Part shown: positions 41,690 through 49,950 of the stretch, piece after piece
How the letters are laid out: every line of letters begins with the position of its first letter
Position numbering within the stretch: position 1 is the first letter of the stretch
From: a virus
Reading direction: 5' to 3' (one strand)
DNA length: 64,000 nt
Virus record (IMG/VR): IMGVR_UViG_3300031576_000006
Location: 52,232-116,231 of that record
Position numbers and translations under genes: made by a program
Notes under the pieces: generated by a model
Told to the model about the DNA's origin: nothing
Seen by the model: only the letters and a program-made list of their open reading frames with translations
Database searches by the model: none

Positions 41690-43897
41690 ATGGCCAACAC
41701 TAAATCAAGCATAGCAAATATTGGAGAAATTCTCGGGACTCTTCCGGCGAAGTTCACGTTCCAGAATCCTCCATTAATTGCGGCTCCCAATACAGCCATT
41801 ACTGACCTATCTGGAAATGCCAGACAATTGCCGGACCCTGCTCAGGCTTTAAGACCTAGTGGCGGTATCGAACGAGTTCTTACTAAACAGCTTCGATTGA
41901 TTGTTAATGAAAAAGGTCCTAACGGTGAAGCCGTATGGGGAATCAATGGGGATGACAGAATTAGATTCGTCGGTAACTGGAGCGTAACTTCCAGCACTTC
42001 CGGTGCATTCATCCATTCTACAACTTCAGGAGATTTCTTCGAAGTAACTTGGTTTGGTACTGGCTTCAATATTCTCACTGCCTATGCAACTATTTCTGCT
42101 GCAACAACATATCAGCTAGACGGCGGCTCAGCCGTGGCTCTTTCTGGTCTGTCTGGAACATCAAGTTTCCTTGAAGCTAGAAACTATGCTGTGAATGGAG
42201 TTTATCCCACTACTAACTTGGCAACTGTTGGTAGACACACTATTCGTGTCAATTGTCTTGGTGTTCTTAAAATTTATGGAGTAGAACTCCTTGATGAATC
42301 AAGCCAAATCAAGATCCCAGCCGGTGAAGCATTTGCTAATGGTAAAAAATATACAAACTCGGCCTTGGCTTCTATCGATTACCTAAGTGGCTTTGATGGA
42401 AACCCAGTCTTGAACGGTCGCGGTGGACATGCGGTTATTTATAAACGTCTTAATGGCGTGACTGGCAAAGTTCTTCAGCAAACTGGCTCTCAAGGCAACT
42501 TTGGATCTGCGAGTCATTTAGACGAATCCGTACTTCACAGGCCAAACTTTCGAGAATTTGGTGCAAGTAGATCAGATGACTTTTCCACAATCGCCGGTTC
42601 ATCCACAACAAGAGCTTATGTGCTTGACGACGGGTTAACCACTCTCATCGGTAGTGCGGTATTTGCTAATACTAACTTAGCCACAGAAGGTCTCAGCTTC
42701 AACGCTGCGGCGAGCTACTTCACACTTACTTTCGAAGGTACCGGGCTCGACATATTCGTAGCTCTACAGGCCGCTGGCACATTTACGACGAACGTATTAA
42801 TTGATGGAACGAGCATTGGAAACTTCACTAATACTGATTTAGTCGCTGGGTCATTCAGATATTTGAAGATAGTATCTGGTCTTCCATATGGAACCCACAC
42901 AGCAAAATTTGTCTCTACCGCTCAGACCCAAAACAATATTATTAATCACTTCGTGATCTATGGACCTAAAAAGCCAACGATTCCTGCTGATGCAATTGAA
43001 TTGAAAAGCTATTATCTCACTTCTACTTTTGTAGCCAACACTGTAGGCTCACCGTCAACCACAAGCTTGGATACAATTTCCCAAGGCATAATGAGAAAAC
43101 AGGGCCAACGAGAGATCGTTTACAACGGCACATGGTCTATCGGTTCTGTTGACGCAACCTTCCCTAATGGATATTCTATTTCATCTACGACCGTAGGAAA
43201 CTATGTAGAGTACACATTTTGGGGAATCGGATTTGATCTTAGAATGTTCATGTCTACTGCTGGAACTGGTAACGTACAACTCCTACTTGATGGAGTCGCT
43301 ACTAACTTTTCAGGATTCACTACGACTTTTGCTGGTCCCGCTGGTACAAGTTTTACAAATACCACGGGTCTTATCGATGGATCGGCTTCGGCTGGTTCTG
43401 GATTCGCGTCTACAACGGTCAATGGACTTACACTTGGTAAACACACTCTTAGGGCTACAATTTTGACAACGGGTATGAATATGGTTGCTTTTGATGTAAT
43501 ATCTCCTATTCATTTTCCAAATACTAAAATCGGCTCTTTAGCAATGAGTCCTGGAATCCAATTAGCCTCTGATTCAGGGGCCGTGGCGGATGTAGACTTA
43601 AGTAAAGCAAAGGCGTGGATTGTTTTTGATGGTACGAATGGCGTTATTTTCGCTTCAATGAATGTAAGCGCCATGCTAAGAACGACTACTGGTACTTATC
43701 GGGTTTACTTCCAAAAACCATTTAAGAATAAGGATTACGTTGCTGTAGGTGCGGCTCAAGCAGGTACTGATAAGTTGGTGCATTTTGGAACTCCATTCGC
43801 CGATTCTATTACGGTATTAAATATAGCTGGTGGACCAACTGAGGATAATACTCGTATATCCGCTGCATTTTTTGGTGAGCTTGAGGGTGAGGAATAA
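41690..43897 (+). CDS. Receptor-binding tail protein, paralogue of the 1516-aa protein, 735 aa
   Basis: Shares three related beta modules with the 1516-aa protein at 33496 in the same order: GPNGEAVWG...RFVGNWSVTSS (about 75-150), the AARGGR/ARGGH-type region, SYFTLTFEGTGLDIFVAL...GLPYGTHTAKF (about 340-410), and EIVYNGTWSIGSV...YTFWGIGFDLRMF...GLTLGKHTLRA. At the DNA level a 27-base identical stretch occurs at 35968-35994 and 41915-41941. It lacks the long N-terminal part. Likely a second adhesin. Confidence 0.7.
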   Translation: MANTKSSIANIGEILGTLPAKFTFQNPPLIAAPNTAITDLSGNARQLPDPAQALRPSGGIERVLTKQLRLIVNEKGPNGEAVWGINGDDRIRFVGNWSVTSSTSGAFIHSTTSGDFFEVTWFGTGFNILTAYATISAATTYQLDGGSAVALSGLSGTSSFLEARNYAVNGVYPTTNLATVGRHTIRVNCLGVLKIYGVELLDESSQIKIPAGEAFANGKKYTNSALASIDYLSGFDGNPVLNGRGGHAVIYKRLNGVTGKVLQQTGSQGNFGSASHLDESVLHRPNFREFGASRSDDFSTIAGSSTTRAYVLDDGLTTLIGSAVFANTNLATEGLSFNAAASYFTLTFEGTGLDIFVALQAAGTFTTNVLIDGTSIGNFTNTDLVAGSFRYLKIVSGLPYGTHTAKFVSTAQTQNNIINHFVIYGPKKPTIPADAIELKSYYLTSTFVANTVGSPSTTSLDTISQGIMRKQGQREIVYNGTWSIGSVDATFPNGYSISSTTVGNYVEYTFWGIGFDLRMFMSTAGTGNVQLLLDGVATNFSGFTTTFAGPAGTSFTNTTGLIDGSASAGSGFASTTVNGLTLGKHTLRATILTTGMNMVAFDVISPIHFPNTKIGSLAMSPGIQLASDSGAVADVDLSKAKAWIVFDGTNGVIFASMNVSAMLRTTTGTYRVYFQKPFKNKDYVAVGAAQAGTDKLVHFGTPFADSITVLNIAGGPTEDNTRISAAFFGELEGEE

Positions 43898-44319
43898 TGA
43901 AACAACATAAGCTTAAAAGACCTGATGGGTCTATCTCAATTTTGAACTGTGACAATGATCCTTCTATGTTTATTCCAGAAGGTTGGGAATTACTCCCTGA
44001 TCAAGATCTTCCTGCCGGTCACATCGACGCTATGGAGGCCGATGAAAATGGCTCTATTTCTTTATCATTGTCGAAACTACGAACCCTTAAAGTAAATGAG
44101 ATTCGTGCAAGGCGCGATCAATGGCTTAAAAAGTCCGATGAGGCTTGGGTTGAATTGAAATCAAAAGGCCAATCTACTGCCGATATCGAAGAAGATAAGG
44201 ATGAGCTTCGCGCACTTCCACAACTGGCATCTGACGAACTTGCTGATCTCGATACTAAAGAAGAAATTGAAGCGTATGATGCATTTGAGATGCTCGCTAT
44301 GTCTAGGAGTTACGAATGA
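43897..44319 (+). CDS. Tail fibre assembly chaperone-like, 140 aa
   Basis: The N-terminal 60 residues are beta; the C-terminal half has RTLKVNEIRARRDQWLKKSDEAWVE, which fits the R-x-x-R-D-x-x-L-x-x-S/T-D motif of fibre assembly chaperones. The stop overlaps the ATG of the next gene. It would help the fibres fold. Confidence 0.6.
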   Translation: MKQHKLKRPDGSISILNCDNDPSMFIPEGWELLPDQDLPAGHIDAMEADENGSISLSLSKLRTLKVNEIRARRDQWLKKSDEAWVELKSKGQSTADIEEDKDELRALPQLASDELADLDTKEEIEAYDAFEMLAMSRSYE

Positions 44320-44768
44320 AACGCTGGCTAACAATTAACATGAACACTTCTGAAATCGCTCACAGTCATAACTCTGAAGACAAGCCTACATGGGTTGGAA
44401 ACTTCTCTGAGTCATATTATAAAGTCGTAGAAGCTCCTTCAGATATCCTTGAGTCAGAGCTTTCTGTCGCCGTTGAAGATGGAGAGATTTCTTTTAGCAC
44501 TAATAGCCCACTCAAAGCAATAAGGGTTCAATCGGAGCGCGATGCTAAGCTTGACCAAATCAGAGCATTAAGGGATCAGAAACTTTCAGAAGCTGACGTT
44601 ATGGTCAATGAGCTAGTCCTTGAGATTCGCGCTGATAAAGTAGCTGTTAAAGATTACAGACAAGCATTGCTCGATTACACGAATATTTACAAGAAATTGG
44701 ACGGACATGCCCGTGCTTCTATCGATAATGTCGATTTAGAAGATCTTGAGTGGCCCACAGAGCCATAA
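44316..44768 (+). CDS. Second fibre assembly chaperone-like protein, 150 aa
   Basis: The C-terminus has RDAKLDQIRALRDQKLSEADVMVNELV, the same R-A-L-R-D-Q-K-L-x-E-A-D chaperone motif as phage tail assembly chaperones, and is coupled to the first one (ATGA). Two chaperones match the two adhesins. Confident on motif, not on partner. Confidence 0.65.
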   Translation: MKRWLTINMNTSEIAHSHNSEDKPTWVGNFSESYYKVVEAPSDILESELSVAVEDGEISFSTNSPLKAIRVQSERDAKLDQIRALRDQKLSEADVMVNELVLEIRADKVAVKDYRQALLDYTNIYKKLDGHARASIDNVDLEDLEWPTEP

Positions 44769-44774
44769 TCCAAA

Positions 44775-44900
44775 ATGATAAAAAAAGAATGTTCAAAACA
44801 TTTTAGCGATATGAGTAAGCACAACAGGAATTTCGTATTTCCAGTTTGTACCCTTTCTCTTATTGCATTCCTGGCTTTTTTAGCCATCGTCTTAATGTAA
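44775..44900 (+). CDS. Tiny membrane protein, 41 aa
   Basis: ATG at 44775 to TAA at 44900. A polar N-terminus with two Cys and one hydrophobic helix at the C-terminus (VCTLSLIAFLAFLAIVLM). It could be a small lysis helper near the endolysin. Ribosome binding site weak. Confidence 0.4.
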   Translation: MIKKECSKHFSDMSKHNRNFVFPVCTLSLIAFLAFLAIVLM

Positions 44901-44906
44901 GTATAT

Positions 44907-45116
44907 ATGCAGAGATCTTGTCCGATATGTATTTCTTACATGCTGTCTCATCCGGCCTTAAAGGGATGGACCAAATGTGTGACCTGCGGCTATTGCATGG
45001 ACAAAGATGGAAAAAATAAACAGTACTCTAACGGATACGACAAAGGAGAACAAAATGAAAGAACAAAAGAATGCACCGAAGCTGACGATAAAAAACCGTC
45101 CAGGAATGGAAGATAG
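44907..45116 (+). CDS. Zinc-ribbon-like small protein, 69 aa
   Basis: Two CxxC motifs (CPIC near 5-8, CVTCGYC near 24-30) suggest one bound Zn. Polar, Lys/Glu-rich C-terminus. Function unknown. Its 3' end overlaps the next tiny ORF. Confidence 0.55.
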   Translation: MQRSCPICISYMLSHPALKGWTKCVTCGYCMDKDGKNKQYSNGYDKGEQNERTKECTEADDKKPSRNGR

Positions 45117-45150
45117 AATTACTACCGGCGCTAATACTAAGGTATCTTGA
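45055..45150 (+). CDS. Tiny peptide with strong RBS, 31 aa
   Basis: ATG at 45055 follows an AAGGAGAACAAA ribosome binding site and the frame runs 31 codons to TGA at 45150, which overlaps the endolysin ATG (TGATG). Product MKEQKNAPKLTIKNRPGMED, basic. It is possibly a coupling leader for the endolysin. Confidence 0.45.
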   Translation: MKEQKNAPKLTIKNRPGMEDRITTGANTKVS

Positions 45151-45566
45151 TGATAACCATCAATGAGTTACTTAAGGGGAAAAAATTAGAGGATCAATCT
45201 ACTGCAATTCAAACAAATTTGAAGGATCTTTTGATCAAAATTAATAAAGTTCGAACCAAGAGGGACCTACCAATGACAATCACGTCTGGACTCCGTACTG
45301 TGGATGACCATTTAAGAATCTACGAGGATCTTGCGAAACAAAGAAAGGTGCCATTTGATAAATCTAAAGTGCCCATGCAGTCAAAACATCTTTATGGTCA
45401 AGCTGTGGATATTTCCGATCCAGACGGCTCCTTATTCCAGTGGACTAAAGATAATGAAAAATTTTTAACTGAGGTGGGGCTTTGGATGGAAGAAAAGGAC
45501 GATCAACCTCGTGTTCATTTTCAAATCGTTCCTCCTAAATCAGGAAAGCGTTGGTTTTATCCTTGA
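45150..45566 (+). CDS. Endolysin, peptidase M15 type, 138 aa
   Basis: ATG at 45150. Contains SGLRT (46-50), the HLYGQAVDIS block (80-89) with H80 and D87 as metal ligands, and RVHFQI (121-126) with H123; these are the Zn-binding and catalytic residues of M15 peptidases (VanY/L-Ala-D-Glu class). It cuts peptidoglycan stem peptides to lyse the host. No signal peptide, so a holin or similar pore is needed. It starts with a TGATG overlap from the 31-aa peptide. Confidence 0.85.
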   Translation: MITINELLKGKKLEDQSTAIQTNLKDLLIKINKVRTKRDLPMTITSGLRTVDDHLRIYEDLAKQRKVPFDKSKVPMQSKHLYGQAVDISDPDGSLFQWTKDNEKFLTEVGLWMEEKDDQPRVHFQIVPPKSGKRWFYP

Positions 45567-46090
45567 ACGAATTTTATGTTTATGGACATTATAGGAATGA
45601 TACCAATCAATTATTTTATGTTGGTAAGGGGAAAGATCGCCGGGCTTACGCGAAAAAAAACCGCAATAAGCACTGGACCCTTATAGCCGATAAATATGGC
45701 TATACCGTGTATTTTTTCTACAAGGATCTTTCCGAGAAGGAAGCTTATGATTTAGAGAAAGCTGTTATTGCAGATACCGCGCCAGAAGCCAATTATGCTC
45801 CTGGCGGACCTATTTGTGGTACTTGTATAAAGGGATTCCTCGGCAAAAAACACACTGAAGAGCATAAGCTTTATATGTCAAATCTTTACAAGGGTAGACA
45901 AATGCGTAAAATGGATGAATCTTATAAAAAACAACTAAAGGCTGCCGGTATGAAACGGGCTAAAAAAGTTTTGGATTCTAATTCACAAACAGTCTATGAA
46001 AGTATTCGTGAATGCTCTAGGGGGGTTGGCATAAGCAAAAGTGGTATAATTTCTATGATTAAGCGCGATTTTCGCTTTAAAGTTGTATGA
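45563..46090 (+). CDS. GIY-YIG homing endonuclease with NUMOD domains
   Basis: TTG at 45563 (overlaps the endolysin stop as TTGA; upstream TTG at 45551 is an alternative), 175 aa. EFYVYGHYR...LFYVGKGKDRRA is the GIY-YIG pattern, with E in YDLEKAVIAD. Then GFLGKKHTEEHK is a NUMOD3-type motif and the C-terminal 45 residues (VLDSNSQTVYESIRECSRG, GISKSGIISMIK) fit NUMOD1. Such proteins are free-standing homing endonucleases. There is no intron around it, so it may simply home next to the endolysin. Confidence 0.8.
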   Translation: MNEFYVYGHYRNDTNQLFYVGKGKDRRAYAKKNRNKHWTLIADKYGYTVYFFYKDLSEKEAYDLEKAVIADTAPEANYAPGGPICGTCIKGFLGKKHTEEHKLYMSNLYKGRQMRKMDESYKKQLKAAGMKRAKKVLDSNSQTVYESIRECSRGVGISKSGIISMIKRDFRFKVV

Positions 46091-46272
46091 TACCGTCGCC
46101 TGAGTTTTGGTTGGCAGTATCGCCACTTATTTTTGCAATAATCGTTGGACTATTTCTGACCAATCACAATCTTAAAGTGGCACACAGAGAAAGAGAAGAA
46201 AGAATCGCTAGACGCAAGGCCAAGAAAAAGATCATTTTAGCAATTCCTCCGAAGAAGCTTCTGGATACCTAG
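46087..46272 (+). CDS. Membrane protein near endolysin, 61 aa
   Basis: One N-terminal hydrophobic helix (FWLAVSPLIFAIIVGLFLT) then a basic, charged helix (REREERIARRKAKKK). Position after the endolysin suggests a lysis accessory (i-spanin- or holin-like), although the sequence is not diagnostic. It converges with the first minus-strand gene with a 41-base overlap. Confidence 0.55.
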   Translation: MIPSPEFWLAVSPLIFAIIVGLFLTNHNLKVAHREREERIARRKAKKKIILAIPPKKLLDT

Positions 46273-46621
46273 GAACTCCGTCAGGTTTAATATACCTGAT
46301 TCCAGTAAAAACAGCTAATTGAACTACAGTTTGTTGTGGTTGATCTTCTGCAAATGGAGGTTCTTGAATATAACAATCTCTTCTCCATTCAAGATCGATT
46401 TTGGTATTTTCTTCAAAAAGCGGATGTTCAAAATTCAGCACATATACACGAGCAAGGCCTATTGCGCCGACTTCAAACGTACTAATATATTTCGCACCCT
46501 CTGGCATAATTTTTAGTATCAAGTTAGTGACACGATAGTTCATCTCTTCATTGCTGGCATCTTTTCCTCTGATCGCCATCCATTGATAACTAATTCTATG
46601 TTCGAAATAGACTCTTCCCAT
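46232..46621 (-). CDS. Hypothetical protein, 129 aa
   Basis: Begins MGRVYFEHRISYQWMAIRGK, beta-rich; has GGAG before the ATG. It is the last gene of the long minus-strand block, convergent with the lysis end. Function unknown. Confidence 0.65.
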   Translation of the reverse strand: MGRVYFEHRISYQWMAIRGKDASNEEMNYRVTNLILKIMPEGAKYISTFEVGAIGLARVYVLNFEHPLFEENTKIDLEWRRDCYIQEPPFAEDQPQQTVVQLAVFTGIRYIKPDGVPRYPEASSEELLK

Positions 46622-46635
46622 AAAATCTCCAAAGT

Positions 46636-46923
46636 CTAATCACGTTTAGTTTTGTCATTTGCCTCTAATTTCAGTGATATATCTAAACTTACCTCAATGT
46701 TCCAGTCGGTATTGCAGTATTTTTTTGGACCCTCATATTCATTTTCACAATAAAAATATATTTTAGTTGGGGTACTTATTCTCGGATATGATAAATATTC
46801 TTTACCCATATCTTTTTTATGTAGTATGCCGCATCTTGGACAGTTAGATTCAAGAACTATACCTGGCAAATAAAACCGCTTTACGTCAACAATACCTTCA
46901 CATTTACCATTAAGTTTTGTCAT
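46636..46923 (-). CDS. Zinc-ribbon-like protein, 95 aa
   Basis: ATG at 46923, with AGAGAAG upstream, preferred over the longer start. CPRCG near 28-32 is followed by a Cys in YFYCENEYEGPKKYC, giving a possible four-Cys site. Function unknown. Confidence 0.6.
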   Translation of the reverse strand: MTKLNGKCEGIVDVKRFYLPGIVLESNCPRCGILHKKDMGKEYLSYPRISTPTKIYFYCENEYEGPKKYCNTDWNIEVSLDISLKLEANDKTKRD

Positions 46924-47242
46924 TATTCTTCTCTGTAACTTCAGGCGATTGAGCAATATCTTCGACCAGATCTGCTGGTAGGGGCCGCGTAATCGATTCG
47001 ATCACAAAATTGGTCAGTTCTTCCAGTGCCTCTTTATTGGGTATTTTTGGGTATACAATTGGGCCATTACCCTCGTTCTTGATGTACGAAACAGTTCTGT
47101 TAGGATTTGGAGGAATGACCTGAACTGCAGTTGTGAAGGGCGGCGGCACATAAGCCGGTTGCTGGCCTGTATGACATTTCTCTGCCTGGATAAGCGTATC
47201 GTAAACCGTTAGGCATTCAGGGTTGGAACACTTGTATTTCAT
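46910..47242 (-). CDS. Putative zinc-finger protein, 110 aa
   Basis: KYKCSNPECLTVYDTLIQAEKCH at residues 2-24 gives C-x4-C...C-H, a finger-like pattern. The rest is Pro-rich then helical (KEALEELTNFVIESI). Function unknown. Confidence 0.6.
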   Translation of the reverse strand: MKYKCSNPECLTVYDTLIQAEKCHTGQQPAYVPPPFTTAVQVIPPNPNRTVSYIKNEGNGPIVYPKIPNKEALEELTNFVIESITRPLPADLVEDIAQSPEVTEKNNDKT

Positions 47243-47529
47243 TAATCCACCACCACAATCTCACGCCATAGAATGTCTACATTCTCACCATCTGGGTTAG
47301 GCGCAAACTCACCCATCAACCACTTATCTGAAAAAATCCATTTCGTTTCATCTTGTTTGGGAAGGTTCCGTTTCCAGCGTTTCCCTATAAATGTTCCAGT
47401 TGGTAATGTTGTTGAATAGTTTAATAGCGCATCAAAATCCACCTTTGTCATTAAGGCTGTTTTCTCATCCACAATAATTTTGCTTTTGGCTGTGGCAGTC
47501 AAATATTCAATATCAAATTTGCCCATCAT
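47242..47529 (-). CDS. Hypothetical protein, 95 aa
   Basis: ATG at 47529 overlaps the upstream stop (ATGA) and has AGGGAAG upstream. Mixed alpha/beta with TATAKSKIIVDEKTAL and a Trp-rich C-terminus. Function unknown. Confidence 0.6.
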   Translation of the reverse strand: MMGKFDIEYLTATAKSKIIVDEKTALMTKVDFDALLNYSTTLPTGTFIGKRWKRNLPKQDETKWIFSDKWLMGEFAPNPDGENVDILWREIVVVD

Positions 47530-47792
47530 TTCTTCCCTAATCCATCCCATGGGTCGAGCTTGTCGAGCCGGTTTAGTCTCCAGTCTGGAATTTCCTTGTA
47601 GATCTTACTCTTGTCTACTTTACTATTTTTAATGCCCCACATCCACCACGGATTGGGGATGCCCGGAATCTTCAAGTAGACTCGCTTTTCGTTTAAGCGT
47701 GCAGCTGCCATGGCACTGCAAAGTGATTTGTGTTTTGTGAACGGCCTGCAACCCTTTCTTATCTCATTGTATAAGACGTAATAAAGTGCCAT
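47526..47792 (-). CDS. Hypothetical protein, 88 aa
   Basis: ATG at 47792 lies directly after the upstream TAA. Product starts MALYYVLYNEIRKGCRPFTKH; Trp/Pro-rich middle (IPGIPNPWWMWGI). No family recognised. Confidence 0.6.
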   Translation of the reverse strand: MALYYVLYNEIRKGCRPFTKHKSLCSAMAAARLNEKRVYLKIPGIPNPWWMWGIKNSKVDKSKIYKEIPDWRLNRLDKLDPWDGLGKK

Positions 47793-47793
47793 T

Positions 47794-48195
47794 TTAAAAC
47801 CCATCATTCATATGTTCGTCTGTGGCTTCTTGGCAGTAAAAAGCATGGGTTGTTTTACATACCTGACACATCACGTCTTCACTTAACATCCATCCGACCT
47901 TGATGCCCGTGCTGCAAGCGTACCCACTATGAACCATTTTATTAAGCGGATGTTGACAGGTTTTTTTCAATTGCTTCTTTTTCTGTTTAAGTTTTTTAGT
48001 CAAGGTTTTTATTTCAATTGCAGCTAACAATATGTCGTTTTTCAAGTCCCTAACGGCTTTTCTGTTTGAATCGCTGGCCCTTGTAGGAAACTTGCTTTTA
48101 AGATATTCAACGGTGTTTTTGTACATCAATACCCTGTAATTATCGCTTTTGACTTCAGCTGACTTGATCAGATAGGGAACAGTGTATCCAAACAT
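47794..48195 (-). CDS. Coiled-coil zinc-binding-like protein, 133 aa
   Basis: ATG at 48195, with AAGG eight bases upstream. Central Lys-rich helix (LTKKLKQKKKQLKKT) followed by a cysteine set: C-Q-H-P, A-C-S, V-M-C-Q-V-C and F-Y-C-Q. Could be a zinc-binding adaptor. Function unknown. Confidence 0.6.
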   Translation of the reverse strand: MFGYTVPYLIKSAEVKSDNYRVLMYKNTVEYLKSKFPTRASDSNRKAVRDLKNDILLAAIEIKTLTKKLKQKKKQLKKTCQHPLNKMVHSGYACSTGIKVGWMLSEDVMCQVCKTTHAFYCQEATDEHMNDGF

Positions 48196-48204
48196 ACTCA
48201 CACC

Positions 48205-48468
48205 TTAATCAGACACTATGGAGGCCATAAGTATAGTCCATAGTGTAAATGTTAAAAACCATATAAAAAAGGTTAATCCGCCGCCAAATAGTAGCATAAT
48301 GCCGCCTAGGGCGATCCGGCCCATTTCGGTTTCTGGATTAATCCAGTTCCAAAACCCGTAGCCAGCTAGAACCGGCAATGAAGCAATGCTTACAGCTATG
48401 AGCGTGACAATCACCGCGAACAATGATTTAATCAAAAACATAAATCCCCTATCGTTCATTTTTTTCAT
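48205..48468 (-). CDS. Membrane protein, 87 aa
   Basis: Three hydrophobic stretches (about 10-35, 50-62, 63-82): FLIKSLFAVIVTLIAVSIA, GRIALGGIMLLFGGG, TFFIWFLTFTLWTILM. Ribosome binding site GGGAGAC. ATGA overlap with the tiny lipoprotein-like gene. Confidence 0.6.
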   Translation of the reverse strand: MKKMNDRGFMFLIKSLFAVIVTLIAVSIASLPVLAGYGFWNWINPETEMGRIALGGIMLLFGGGLTFFIWFLTFTLWTILMASIVSD

Positions 48469-48614
48469 CTACTGTCTCCCGGTCGGTCACCCGGCCACTT
48501 TAATCGATCTGGACTTACCTGAATATGAATGCAACTTGTCATTAAGCACAAGAATAGTATAACAAAGATCGCGACACTAAACCAGTCAAAAATAGCATTT
48601 TCTGTGAATTTCAT
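48465..48614 (-). CDS. Tiny lipoprotein-like protein, 49 aa
   Basis: ATG at 48614 overlaps the upstream stop, and the frame ends at TGA 48465. N-terminal hydrophobic helix ends LCLMTSC, a lipobox-like motif, then a polar PxDRxG tail. Could be an outer-membrane lipoprotein of the o-spanin type; too short to be sure. Confidence 0.5.
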   Translation of the reverse strand: MKFTENAIFDWFSVAIFVILFLCLMTSCIHIQVSPDRLKWPGDRPGDSR

Positions 48615-48925
48615 TCATCCTTTTTCTTATAGTCACTAAACCACTCAGACATCAAATACGTACATGCTGCCACCTTATGTTCGTGCTTCGGACCCCATGA
48701 GCCCATAATAGATTTTAAAGCCCGAATAGCTTTGCCTTTATCCACACCTTCTTTCGATGTGAACTGCTCTGCTCTAATTCCAGTGAAAAACCAATCATTG
48801 AACGCCTCATGCCAAATTGTTCCATTCGTCTTCCAAAACTCTTTCGGAATGTCTTCTTTCTTTGGAATATGTTGAGCGGTTGGAAAAGCAATATCGGCAT
48901 CACTAACTTCAAATATTGGAATCAT
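48611..48925 (-). CDS. Hypothetical protein, 104 aa
   Basis: Begins MIPIFEVSDADIAFPTAQHI; helical, Trp-rich (EFWKTNGTIWHEAFNDWFFTG), charged. No motif recognised. Ribosome binding site GGGAT-like. Confidence 0.6.
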   Translation of the reverse strand: MIPIFEVSDADIAFPTAQHIPKKEDIPKEFWKTNGTIWHEAFNDWFFTGIRAEQFTSKEGVDKGKAIRALKSIMGSWGPKHEHKVAACTYLMSEWFSDYKKKDE

Positions 48926-48926
48926 A

Positions 48927-49109
48927 TTATCCCCTCAATCCTTCAAATAACGGATGGACATAATCATGAAGAAAATTCACTCCGGTCCAGGCTGATACCA
49001 GCATAACGAATGCAAGACTTAATGCCAGTATAACAATTGTAGCAACCAACAGATCAAACCCTTTGGAAAGCAATCTTTGGATTCTATCTTTCAGTGGTTC
49101 CTTTTTCAT
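48927..49109 (-). CDS. Membrane protein, 60 aa
   Basis: Basic N-terminus then one long hydrophobic helix (LLVATIVILALSLAFVMLVS). Overlaps the upstream stop by four bases. Possible superinfection-immunity or envelope protein; unknown. Confidence 0.55.
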   Translation of the reverse strand: MKKEPLKDRIQRLLSKGFDLLVATIVILALSLAFVMLVSAWTGVNFLHDYVHPLFEGLRG

Positions 49110-49300
49110 AATTTCTCCGCATGCACCCGTAAGCTAACGGCAATATCCTGCAATTCTTCCAAGCTCAGTTCGACAAGTTTTTTGTCTTTTATTTGCTCCA
49201 CTAAAGCATCAATTCTCCAGCTGCACTTCGTTACTTCTCCTCGCACCATATCTGCAATCTTGTTATTAACAATATATCTGTAAGCATATTCTTTACTCAT
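49106..49300 (-). CDS. Hypothetical helical protein, 64 aa
   Basis: ATG at 49300 overlaps the upstream TGA (ATGA). Begins MSKEYAYRYIVNNKIADMVRG; helical with one Cys. Function unknown. Confidence 0.55.
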   Translation of the reverse strand: MSKEYAYRYIVNNKIADMVRGEVTKCSWRIDALVEQIKDKKLVELSLEELQDIAVSLRVHAEKL

Positions 49301-49950
49301 CTCCACACCCCATTATCCCAACGTTCGTTCCAGATTCTTACTCTTTCTTTAATATAGTCCCTGGTAATTATTTCAGATTCGTATTCTATTGAAGAAAGCA
49401 GGCAGGCAGACGAGTCATTATCAAGTTCGTATGGCTCATCCAAAAAAGATAGAAATTCACCAGGCATTACACCTTCTGCCATTGCCCACAAAACAACATA
49501 ATACATGGCGACGAGTCGCTTACTGTATTCACCTGCCCTTAGTTCGTTGTTTGTGAGAAACTTATAAGTTTCAAGAGATCTATTTGTTAACCTTAATTGT
49601 GCGGCCAGCATATGTTGTGGAAGCTCCAGATGTTCTGTTAAGAAATCAATTAGGTCCCTGCCGCTATACCATCCTCTGTCCATATATTCCATAGCTTTGT
49701 CTTGAATAAGAAGCCTATTGGCCAGTTCCCGTTCTTTATCGGTAAGCGGTGTGGACTTTAGCGGTCGCGGGAATATATAAGATTTGAGATTAGCGACTTG
49801 ACGTGTTGCGTCTTTCAGCCAAAATTTGAACCGGAACCATTTTGTTGATTTTATATTAAATACTTTGCCCATAGCATCAAAATCCTCCACGTCTTTTTCT
49901 TCTTCAGCGACCTTTTTATACCATTTTGGAGATGCCGAGAATTTAATCAT
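49297..49950 (-). CDS. Hypothetical protein, 217 aa
   Basis: Helical, Trp/Arg-rich; begins MIKFSASPKWYKKVAEEEKD and contains TKWFRFKFWLKDATRQVANL. No enzyme motif. One of the larger unknown genes of the block; may act in DNA or membrane processes. Confidence 0.65.
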   Translation of the reverse strand: MIKFSASPKWYKKVAEEEKDVEDFDAMGKVFNIKSTKWFRFKFWLKDATRQVANLKSYIFPRPLKSTPLTDKERELANRLLIQDKAMEYMDRGWYSGRDLIDFLTEHLELPQHMLAAQLRLTNRSLETYKFLTNNELRAGEYSKRLVAMYYVVLWAMAEGVMPGEFLSFLDEPYELDNDSSACLLSSIEYESEIITRDYIKERVRIWNERWDNGVWR

